The position numbers and the translations under genes are program-made. Below, in pieces: positions 5,005-10,902 of a stretch of DNA of 10,902 nucleotides. Under the pieces are notes generated by a model, which was not told the DNA's origin, did not search any database, and saw only the letters and a list, made by a program, of their open reading frames with translations. Position 1 is the first letter of the stretch. Every line of letters starts with the position of its first letter. This DNA comes from REEB48 sp964355085 (GTDB lineage Bacteria; Patescibacteriota; Minisyncoccia; UBA6257; 02-FULL-45-10c), in assembly GCA_964355085.1 (NCBI GenBank), contig CAYHBW010000028.1:1-10902 (forward strand). Reading direction: 5' to 3'.

Positions 5005-5033
5005 AAAAAAACCGAATATGGTCCGGGTTTTTA
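5005..5033 (-). terminator. Terminator downstream of tRNA-Arg(CCU)
   Basis: On the minus strand AAAAACCCG pairs with CGGTTTTT with one bulged C and a 9-base loop, and the T-tract continues TTTTTTT. It starts seven bases after the tRNA 3' end. Confidence 0.75.
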
Positions 5034-5039
5034 AATTTG

Positions 5040-5111
5040 TGCCCTCGGAGAGAATCGAACTCCCATTTTATCCTTAGGACGGACCTGTTCTATCCATTGA
5101 ACTACGAGGGC
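5040..5111 (-). tRNA. tRNA-Arg(CCU)
   Basis: The acceptor arms are GCCCTCG/CGAGGGC, the D stem is GTTC/GAAC, and the anticodon loop GTCCTAA gives anticodon CCT. The anticodon stem GGTCC/GGATA is weak, with one mismatch and one G-U at its outer end. The T arm is GGGAG-TTCGATT-CTCTC. The discriminator A is followed by CAA, so CCA is not encoded. Confidence 0.93.
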
Positions 5112-5170
5112 AAACGTAATTGTTTTCTTAACTTTAGCGTAATTTTCAGATTTAATACAATATCATATTT

Positions 5171-5201
5171 AAAAAATAAAAATCCGCCGTTAGGCGGATT
5201 T
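5171..5201 (-). terminator. Terminator overlapping the end of the membrane-protein gene
   Basis: On the minus strand AAATCCGCC/GGCGGATTT (9 bp, 4-base loop) is followed by TTATTTTTT. The stop codon TAA is inside the loop, so the last three codons (Lys, Ser, Ala) form the left arm. Confidence 0.9.
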
Positions 5202-5735
5202 CTTGTTTTCTCCTGACAGCAATCCCATGGAAAGCAGGGTCGCCCAGGCGTCTCGCTGCCGCTTTTCCGGAATGAGGCGGATGTTTCTGGCATCAGCCCG
5301 GGAATAAAGCTTCCCGGAACCGAATCCGAGGGTATGAACCCGGTACCAATGGACATCCAGATCGCCGGATCGCTCTTCCCAATCGGCGAATTTCAGCGCA
5401 TATTCCCAATTGCCGTCATAGGTCTGCACTTCCAGAAGGACGATATCGTCATGAGGGACCAAAGATGCGTAAAGCACCGGACCGGCGTAAGGGATGAGCA
5501 CTATCCAATTCTTAACGAAATTCTGGAAAAACGGAGTGCGGATGAGATATCCGCTGACCAGCAGCGCCGAAACCACCACCAGGATATTGATCGGGACATC
5601 CAGCCAGTAATTCCCGAAAAATTTGAATCCTATGCTGATCGTGTAGGACCAGATCTTCTGGATTATGAATCCCGGAACTGCAAGGACGACGTACGGGATG
5701 ACCCCTATCTTGATCGTTTCCCAGGCCCATTTCAT
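5190..5735 (-). CDS. Small membrane protein, DUF502-like layout (181 aa)
   Basis: The start ATG at 5733-5735 follows a perfect AAGGAGG six bases upstream; an in-frame ATG 20 codons earlier lacks such a site. Residues 8-32 and 47-68 are membrane segments, and 76-92 (KNWIVLIPYAGPVLYAS) is a third hydrophobic stretch with a central Pro-Tyr-Ala-Gly-Pro. Residues 95-160 form a soluble, probably beta-rich domain (DDIVLLEVQTYDGNWEYAL), and the C-terminus is charged. Two helices, an IPxxGPxY turn and a soluble domain opening with a V-L-L-E-V strand recall DUF502 proteins. The match is loose and the assignment tentative. It is a single-gene unit between the M23 gene and tRNA-Arg(CCU), with terminators on both sides. 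Function is unknown. Confidence 0.7.
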   Translation of the reverse strand: MKWAWETIKIGVIPYVVLAVPGFIIQKIWSYTISIGFKFFGNYWLDVPINILVVVSALLVSGYLIRTPFFQNFVKNWIVLIPYAGPVLYASLVPHDDIVLLEVQTYDGNWEYALKFADWEERSGDLDVHWYRVHTLGFGSGKLYSRADARNIRLIPEKRQRDAWATLLSMGLLSGENKKSA

Positions 5736-5800
5736 GCCATTCCTCCTTTTACGTGTTCTAAGATAGAGATTAAGGCATTCCGACGGATTTCGCAATAAAC

Positions 5801-5832
5801 AAAAACCCGCGCATAAATACTTATGTGCGGGG
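5801..5832 (-). terminator. Terminator of the M23 peptidase gene
   Basis: On the minus strand CCCGC/GCGGG and CATAA/TTATG pair with one mismatch between them and a short loop, followed by five T. It begins directly after the TGA stop. Confidence 0.85.
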
Positions 5833-6708
5833 TCATTTGGATAAAGTTTTTAGAAAAACTTCCGGATCGACAACGGTTTTCCCGTTATCCATTTTGATTG
5901 TCAGATGAAGATGGATGGCATTGGTCGAGCCCGTCTTCCCGGTTATCCCGATTTTCTGTCCGCGCGCGACCATATCCCCTTCCTTCACAAGAAACTTGGA
6001 AAGATGCAGGTATTCGGAAGAAATCCCGTTGCCATGATCCAAAATCACGAGCTTCCCGTCGATGAGATTTTCCGCCGTCCGGACAACCCGGCCGGGATTG
6101 ATCGCAACCGCCTGTTCCGGCTTCTGATGGAAAAAATCAAACGCCGAACGGTAATCTGTTCCGAGATGATACCGGCAATTGAATTTCTTCCAGCCCCGCC
6201 TGTCTCGGCAGCGCACATCTCCGAAGGGGGCGTTTATTTTCACCGGAAAAATCGGACGGATGAAATGATCCATCAGGCGGACTTCCAAGCTCATTTCCTT
6301 CAGCGCGGAGGTTTTCTTGCGCTGTTCCTCATTTATACGCTTCTGCTGATCAGCCGGACGTTTCGGCGGCTCGTATTTCAATTTGGGATAAATTTCCCTG
6401 ACATTTATCAGAAAGGAGTGGGAGGTTCCGCCGGCAAGGCCGGGACTCACCACGATCCGATGCGCACCGGGCTTGAGCCGGAAATCGATTCCAAGAAGAA
6501 CCGCCTGATGACCGCCGAAGCGGAAAGATTTCCTCTCTCTACCGAGAAATGTCGCATCGAATTCTCCGCCGGCTTTATCAATCCGCCGCAGAATGACGAC
6601 ATCGCCCTGCGAGAAATTTTTCCCGTTCAACTGGAATTCCGGCTCCTGTGAATATGACAAATTTGGAAAAAATAATGCCGATAAACCGAGAAAAACCAGG
6701 ATCCTCAT
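5833..6708 (-). CDS. Exported M23-family metallopeptidase (LytM-type)
   Basis: M23 peptidases cut peptide bridges in peptidoglycan, using zinc. The protein has 291 residues from the ATG at 6706-6708, which sits five bases after AAGGGA; the ATG two codons earlier would overlap that site. Residues 1-20 are a signal peptide (MRILVFLGLSALFFPNLSYS), so the protein is exported. Residues 24-105 are beta-rich and unassigned; 108-145 are charged and Pro/Lys-rich, probably a linker. The peptidase domain is about 155-290. It has HLGTD (H181, D185) and HLH (H266, H268), the zinc ligands and catalytic His of active LytM-type enzymes, plus YLHLS (H235). All key residues are present, so it should be active rather than a regulator. 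Two Cys (167, 178) could form a disulfide before the active site. It is a single-gene unit divergent from tRNA-Ala(GGC). Confidence 0.93.
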   Translation of the reverse strand: MRILVFLGLSALFFPNLSYSQEPEFQLNGKNFSQGDVVILRRIDKAGGEFDATFLGRERKSFRFGGHQAVLLGIDFRLKPGAHRIVVSPGLAGGTSHSFLINVREIYPKLKYEPPKRPADQQKRINEEQRKKTSALKEMSLEVRLMDHFIRPIFPVKINAPFGDVRCRDRRGWKKFNCRYHLGTDYRSAFDFFHQKPEQAVAINPGRVVRTAENLIDGKLVILDHGNGISSEYLHLSKFLVKEGDMVARGQKIGITGKTGSTNAIHLHLTIKMDNGKTVVDPEVFLKTLSK

Positions 6709-6784
6709 GGCCATCCCTTGAATAGTCAGAACTCTTCACATCTTATCAAAAATAAACTACTATACAAGGAGTAAATATAAAGGA

Positions 6785-6855
6785 GGGCCTATGGTGAAAT
6801 GGTATCACACATCCATGGCATGGATGGAGCGGGAGTTCGATTCTCCCTAGGTCCA
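6785..6855 (+). tRNA. tRNA-Ala(GGC)
   Basis: The acceptor arms GGGCCTA/TAGGTCC contain one G-U pair. The D arm is GTGA/TCAC, and the anticodon stem CATCC/GGATG encloses ATGGCAT, giving anticodon GGC. The T arm GGGAG-TTCGATT-CTCCC is identical to that of tRNA-Ala(UGC). The discriminator A is followed by CAT, so CCA is not encoded. It is probably co-transcribed with tRNA-Ser(UGA). Confidence 0.95.
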
Positions 6856-6867
6856 CATTAGTCAGTT

Positions 6868-6897
6868 AATCATCAGACGGTCGACTGATTGATCAGT
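6868..6897 (+). other. Hairpin in the spacer between tRNA-Ala and tRNA-Ser
   Basis: AATCATCAG and CTGATTGATT pair with a single bulge, and ACTGAT-TG-ATCAGT (6884-6897) is a competing palindrome. No T-tract follows. It may be a processing signal for the tRNA precursor; support is structural only. Confidence 0.3.
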
Positions 6898-6900
6898 TAT

Positions 6901-6987
6901 GGAGGGGTGGCAGAGTGGTCTAACGCGCCGCACTTGAAATGCGGTAAATCCGAAAGGATTTCGTGAGTTCGAATCTCACCCCCTCCG
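6901..6987 (+). tRNA. tRNA-Ser(UGA)
   Basis: Class II tRNA of 87 bases with acceptor arms GGAGGGG/CCCCTCC. The anticodon stem CCGCA/TGCGG encloses CTTGAAA, giving anticodon TGA. The long variable arm has stem AATCC/GGATT, and the T arm is GTGAG-TTCGAAT-CTCAC. The discriminator is G, followed by CCG, so CCA is not encoded. It shares anticodon stem and T arm with tRNA-Ser(CGA). Its 3' end is 11 bases from the convergent vanW stop, with no terminator between. Confidence 0.96.
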
Positions 6988-6998
6988 CCGAGAATCAG

Positions 6999-8846
6999 CT
7001 ATCTTATCCCAATCAGACAGACTTTTGACCACGGCTGATAGACGCTATGGAAATTCTGTTCGTTTATCCTGCCGTCAAGATATGAAACTTTATAAGTGAC
7101 ATCGGCCGTAATCCCCTTGCGCGGATATTCGCCGCACTGGAATTCTCCGAGCTTCAGATCGGCGGTCGTTATATACCTGGTGTCCGGAGCGGGAAGTTCA
7201 TCCGAAAGAACCGGTTCGGAAATTTCAACCTTCCGGTCGTCTTTCTGTCCGTAAAATTCGAAAATTACCTGATCGCCCTCGACCCTGCCCTGAAGAAGGA
7301 TGTAATTCCCCGTATCGTTGACGAATCTCAAATCCGGTTTAGGCCCGTAGATCGTGGCATCCAGGCCGGGACCGTAATATCCTACGACATAACGATGATT
7401 GACTCTTTCGGTTATCGGCAATCCGGAATCGAGCGCCAGCCGGAAAAGAGTGGTGGCAATCTGACAGAGACCTCCGCCGAGCTCTTTCACGCTTCTGTCT
7501 TCTTTGATGACATATTCTTTCACAAATCCTCCTTCTTCATTAACCTCTCCGATCGCGTTCACGGCTGAAAATTCTTCATCCGGAGCGATAAGCAGTCCGT
7601 TCAATTTTGAAACTCCGATTTCGATATTCTTCCTACGATCGTCGCTACTTCCCTTGAAACCGGTTATTGAAAGACCGACCAGATCCTTAATTTCATATTG
7701 ATCGATAGTCTTCCGGGAAAGCTTCGGCTCTGAACGGACAACTTCCAGCGGAATCTCGATATTTCCCCCTTTGAAATCCGTATCAATCTGCGAACCGGCG
7801 GAGGCCAAGGCAAGAAGCAGATTCCTGCTCCCGGCGAAAGATCTCTGGGCGACTGAAACTATCTGTTCCACCCTCTCCGCGGTTTTTTTGACATCGACGA
7901 CGTTCCCCGGCTTCCCGGGAACTATTTCAATCAATTTACCGTAACGCATCTCAAAACGGCTGTTCTGCGGAGGATCGTCTATGACCGGCGCCACTGTCTT
8001 AGTGAGAAAATCTTCCAGTTTCACGGTATCGACGCCGATGTCGTTTTCTTCGCGCAGGACAAGCCAGGTTATCAGATGCCCGCCGGAAATCCTCCAGCGA
8101 TAACCGTTGTAGTAAAAAATAAGGTTTGTGGAATCCGCCAATCGGGAAGCGAAATCGGAAAACTCCGAAAGCTTATCGGCGGTAGTTTCCGGAACCTCAT
8201 AATCCGCCTCCAGGCGGATCGGCTCGGAACTGAAAACAGCCAGCCGGGAATTTATTTCTGAAATCGCCTTTTCCAGATTTATCTTTTCCCCGTTGGCTTC
8301 AGGAGCAATGCCCACGGTTCCGCTGTCGAATGTAAAACCGGCCGGACGGGACGGTTTGAGTATTTTTTTGGATTCACGCATCAACAGGGAGGAGACCGCT
8401 TCCTCGCGGGCGCCGGCCGGAAAACTGAAATCCGCATCTGAAATCCGGAGTGACAGCTGCTCGCCTACACTCCTCCAGAATCCGCTCCGTCCGAAATCAT
8501 AGGCATCCCTGACCGAACTTTCCCAATCCCCGACCGTAAAATATTCCACGATCGCGTCAGCCGTAAGTCCGGAACTTTCAGCCGGTATTTTTATTTTCCG
8601 CTCTCCGCTTCTGCCGACCAGCGTGAATTCAAGTCCGGCTGCCATGATGCCGTCCGCTTTGACGCTGAAATATTCCCTGACTTCATCATATGTCTTCCCC
8701 CCGACCTGGATCCCGGCGACGCTGACGCCCGGGAAAAAACGCTCGGAATATCTGAATTCAAAAGCCGCGACATATCCGGACAGCGCGAACATGGCGCCGA
8801 CGACTACCAGCCATCTGAACTTCAGGATATTGCGGATAAAAACCAT
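6999..8846 (-). CDS. VanW family protein with peptidoglycan-binding-like region
   Basis: The 615-residue protein starts at ATG 8844-8846. Residues 9-29 form a single N-terminal membrane anchor or uncleaved signal, placing the rest outside the cell. Residues 33-105 (FFPGVSVAGIQVGGKTYDEV) match the PG_binding_4-type domain common before VanW domains; 215-345 look like a second related unit. The VanW domain covers about 388-540, with the hallmark GGGLCQIATTLFR (457-469) and HRYVVGYYGPGLDATIY (484-500). The tail carries ADVTYKVSY and SVYQPW (601-606), an ending typical of long VanW proteins in Candidate Phyla Radiation genomes. The biochemical function is unknown; despite the name, these proteins need not confer vancomycin resistance. 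The reading frame extends 110 codons upstream, but that part overlaps the opposite-strand ATPase and is not protein-like. No clear Shine-Dalgarno sequence is seen. Confidence 0.93.
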   Translation of the reverse strand: MVFIRNILKFRWLVVVGAMFALSGYVAAFEFRYSERFFPGVSVAGIQVGGKTYDEVREYFSVKADGIMAAGLEFTLVGRSGERKIKIPAESSGLTADAIVEYFTVGDWESSVRDAYDFGRSGFWRSVGEQLSLRISDADFSFPAGAREEAVSSLLMRESKKILKPSRPAGFTFDSGTVGIAPEANGEKINLEKAISEINSRLAVFSSEPIRLEADYEVPETTADKLSEFSDFASRLADSTNLIFYYNGYRWRISGGHLITWLVLREENDIGVDTVKLEDFLTKTVAPVIDDPPQNSRFEMRYGKLIEIVPGKPGNVVDVKKTAERVEQIVSVAQRSFAGSRNLLLALASAGSQIDTDFKGGNIEIPLEVVRSEPKLSRKTIDQYEIKDLVGLSITGFKGSSDDRRKNIEIGVSKLNGLLIAPDEEFSAVNAIGEVNEEGGFVKEYVIKEDRSVKELGGGLCQIATTLFRLALDSGLPITERVNHRYVVGYYGPGLDATIYGPKPDLRFVNDTGNYILLQGRVEGDQVIFEFYGQKDDRKVEISEPVLSDELPAPDTRYITTADLKLGEFQCGEYPRKGITADVTYKVSYLDGRINEQNFHSVYQPWSKVCLIGIR

Positions 8847-8931
8847 ATGATTCCATTCTATAACAAAATAAGCGGAACTTCCCGCCGGACCGCATGAAAA
8901 TAGATTTCCGGCGCATTGCGGGTTAAAATAA
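8847..8931. promoter_or_regulatory. Divergent promoter region of vanW and the cation ATPase
   Basis: These 85 bases must carry both promoters. On the minus strand a TATAGA box near the vanW start, and on the plus strand TTAAAAT just before the ATPase start, are weak -10 candidates. No convincing -35 box accompanies either. No terminator is expected or seen. Confidence 0.4.
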
Positions 8932-10902
8932 ATGAAACGCATGCTTATCAGGGAAGTCACGCAAAAATCATTCTGGGCCGTAAAAACCGGCGATGTCCTG
9001 GATCTTCTGGAAACTACCAGTGAAGGCATCACCGGGGAAGAAGTCGCCGACCGGCAGAAACTTTTCGGCATGAACAAAATCGCCGAACAGGGGAAAACTC
9101 CGCGCCTGAAAATCCTGCTTAGCCAATTCACAAATCCGCTTATCTTCCTTCTTCTGATCGCCGGCGTGATTACCATGCTTCTGGAAGACTATACCGACGC
9201 ATCGGTTATTTTAGTCGCCGCCATAGTGAACAGTCTTCTGGGTTTTTACCAGGAAAACAAAGCGGAAGAGGCGCTGGCGCATCTGAAAAGCTATATCGAG
9301 GAGCGGGTGCGCATAATCCGGGAAAGCCGGGAATTCGAAATAAATGCGGAAGATCTTGTCCCCGGCGACATAATCCGCGTGACCCAAGGCGACCGCATTC
9401 CGGCCGATGCGCGCCTGATATACATAAATGACCTGATGGTCGATGAGACCATACTTACAGGAGAGGCGCTGCCCGTGATAAAAAGTCTCGACCCGGTCAG
9501 TTTCCATGTTCCGATCGGAGACCAAAAATCCATGATCTTCAGCGGCACGACGGCCGTCCAAGGATTCGCCAATGCTGTAGTCTGCCGAACGGGAGCTGAC
9601 ACGGAAATCGGAAGGATCGCCGAATTCGTGAAAAATCAGAGCCGAGAACAGACTCCTCTTCAAAAATCCATAACCGAATTCAGTCTTAAAGCGACGGTCG
9701 CGCTGATAATCATGACTTCCCTGATTTTTATCCTCGGAACTCTGAACGGCTATTCGATACTGGAAATGTTCCTGACTTCCGTCGCCATACTTGTTTCCGC
9801 TGTTCCCGAAGGCCTCCCGGTGGCCATGACGGTCATCCTCGCGATCGGAGTGCAAAGATTGGCCAAGAAAAACGGCATAATCAGGAAACTTCTCGCCGCG
9901 GAAACGCTTGGAAATACGACCGTAATCCTTACCGACAAAACCGGAACTCTCACCGAAGCCAAGCTGGAACTTTCAAGGATTTCCCTCTTCAACTCATCTT
10001 ATAAGGAAAAAACAGATGAGGAATACGCCATAAAGCTGGCGGTGCTTAATTGCGACGTGATTGTGGAAAACAAGAATGAAACAAGCGACAAATGGCGCAT
10101 CATCGGCAGGCCTCTGGAAACAGCCGTGATCAAAGCCGCAGCGAAAATGGAAATTTTCCAGGATGCCGTGAAAAAAGAAATGCGCATCCTGAATTATCTT
10201 CCGTTCAACTCCTCGAATAAATTTTCCGCCTCTTTTTTCGAACATAAAAACAAGAAATACGTCACTCTCTTCGGCGCGCCTGAAATCCTGCTGAAAATAT
10301 CCACGCGCACGGATGATGGGAACAGAAAAACCATCTCCGCGGAAGTGGACAAGATGGCATACGGCGGAGAGAGAGTCCTCGGAGTTGCGATCAAAGAACT
10401 TTCTGCCGGGGAAAATTATGAAAAGGATTTCCAGACGGCCGCTAAACAGAAATTCGACGGATTCCATTTCATCGCGACAATATCGTTTAATGATCCTATC
10501 CGGCAAGGCGTCCGCGACGCGATCCACCGCGTCGAACAAGTCGGCATAAAGACAGTCATAATAACCGGAGACCACCGCGGCACGGCGGAATCGGTCGCAA
10601 AAGAACTGGGGTTCGTTCTGCATCGGGACAGCGTCATCAACGGAACAGATCTGGATATGATGTCGGATGATGAATTGAAAAAACGCCTTCCGAATCTCCG
10701 GGTGGTTTCACGCGTCAGCCCTGAAGGAAAAGTGAAAGTGGTGAATGCTTACCAAAAAACCGGGGAAATCGTGGCGATGACGGGCGACGGAATAAATGAC
10801 GCCCCGAGTCTGAAACAGGCGGACATAGGAATCGCCATGGGATCAGGGAGCGATGTGGCGAAAGATGTCGCCGAACTCGTCCTGCTGGACGACAATTACC
10901 AT
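8932..10902 (+). CDS. P2-type cation-transporting ATPase, 3' end cut by window
   Basis: This membrane pump moves cations using ATP through a phospho-aspartate intermediate. The first 657 residues are present. An N-terminal cation-ATPase domain (about 10-60) precedes M1-M2 (about 65-105). The actuator domain has TGEA (176-179). M4 carries PEGLP (292-296), whose Glu is a cation ligand in Ca2+-ATPases. DKTGT (335-339) holds the phosphorylated Asp335, and the hinge is TGDGINDAP (617-625). The family layout suggests a P2A/P2B Ca2+ pump or a relative, but M5-M6, which would settle the ion, lie beyond the edge. Two nucleotide-domain motifs deviate: GRPLE (392-396) where GDPxE is usual, and FGAPE (447-451) where KGAPE is usual. 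ATG 8932 is used; ATG 8941 is an alternative. Neither has a good Shine-Dalgarno sequence. Divergent from vanW. Confidence 0.95.
   Translation, partial: MKRMLIREVTQKSFWAVKTGDVLDLLETTSEGITGEEVADRQKLFGMNKIAEQGKTPRLKILLSQFTNPLIFLLLIAGVITMLLEDYTDASVILVAAIVNSLLGFYQENKAEEALAHLKSYIEERVRIIRESREFEINAEDLVPGDIIRVTQGDRIPADARLIYINDLMVDETILTGEALPVIKSLDPVSFHVPIGDQKSMIFSGTTAVQGFANAVVCRTGADTEIGRIAEFVKNQSREQTPLQKSITEFSLKATVALIIMTSLIFILGTLNGYSILEMFLTSVAILVSAVPEGLPVAMTVILAIGVQRLAKKNGIIRKLLAAETLGNTTVILTDKTGTLTEAKLELSRISLFNSSYKEKTDEEYAIKLAVLNCDVIVENKNETSDKWRIIGRPLETAVIKAAAKMEIFQDAVKKEMRILNYLPFNSSNKFSASFFEHKNKKYVTLFGAPEILLKISTRTDDGNRKTISAEVDKMAYGGERVLGVAIKELSAGENYEKDFQTAAKQKFDGFHFIATISFNDPIRQGVRDAIHRVEQVGIKTVIITGDHRGTAESVAKELGFVLHRDSVINGTDLDMMSDDELKKRLPNLRVVSRVSPEGKVKVVNAYQKTGEIVAMTGDGINDAPSLKQADIGIAMGSGSDVAKDVAELVLLDDNYH

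Noticed and set aside
5905..6651. 248-codon plus-strand frame opposite the M23 peptidase
   Set aside because: It lies wholly inside a well-supported gene on the other strand and has no family features.
8847..9176. N-terminal extension of the VanW frame by 110 codons
   Set aside because: It overlaps the opposite-strand ATPase coding sequence, is not protein-like, and the membrane anchor typical of the family begins at ATG 8846.
9211..9855. 214-codon minus-strand frame opposite the ATPase
   Set aside because: Shadow of the ATPase gene, which carries intact catalytic motifs.
1..10902. CRISPR array, insertion sequence or prophage
   Set aside because: No spaced direct repeats, transposase, integrase or phage structural genes were seen; the repeats found are short palindromes and one 11-bp tandem.

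Overview
The window looks like a piece of a small bacterial chromosome, most likely from the Candidate Phyla Radiation (Patescibacteria, Parcubacteria-like). This is an inference from gene content: a 53-residue DUF5679-type zinc ribbon, a stand-alone SWIB protein, a long VanW protein with a C-terminal SxYQPW ending, scattered single tRNA genes, mostly monocistronic units each with its own hairpin terminator, and tRNA genes of which only one in six encodes CCA. UGA acts as a stop: two genes end in TGA directly against terminators, which argues against the Gracilibacteria code. No phage, transposon or CRISPR array was seen.

Layout. 1-1115 (minus) is the N-terminal part of a CCA-adding tRNA nucleotidyltransferase with an HD domain. 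1116-1434 is intergenic and holds a near-perfect sigma-70 promoter, a palindrome at the predicted start site and two ribosome binding sites. They drive an unrecognised, highly charged, helical 222-residue protein (1435-2103) closed by a strong terminator. tRNA-Arg(UCG), an Xre/MbcA/ParS-type antitoxin-like protein, tRNA-Ala(UGC) and a Fic protein follow in convergent arrangement, with two copies of a GC-rich hairpin repeat and a 14-bp inverted repeat between them. tRNA-Ser(CGA), a SWIB protein with an inserted loop, the DUF5679 protein, a quiet stretch of about 370 bp, tRNA-Arg(CCU), a small membrane protein and an exported M23 peptidase are all on the minus strand. tRNA-Ala(GGC) and tRNA-Ser(UGA) form a small plus-strand unit that meets a VanW-domain protein (minus) tail to tail. 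Divergent from vanW, a P2-type cation ATPase runs off the right edge.

Functional picture. The tRNA genes and the CCA-adding enzyme form a translation theme: five of the six tRNAs need CCA added after transcription. The M23 peptidase and VanW protein point to cell-wall work outside the membrane, and the ATPase to ion homeostasis. The Fic and antitoxin-like genes may be a split or degenerate toxin-antitoxin pair, but this is not shown. The six tRNAs make two Arg/Ala/Ser sets in the same order, the second partly inverted. The best candidate for something undescribed is the 222-residue gene with its strong promoter and leader mini-ORF.
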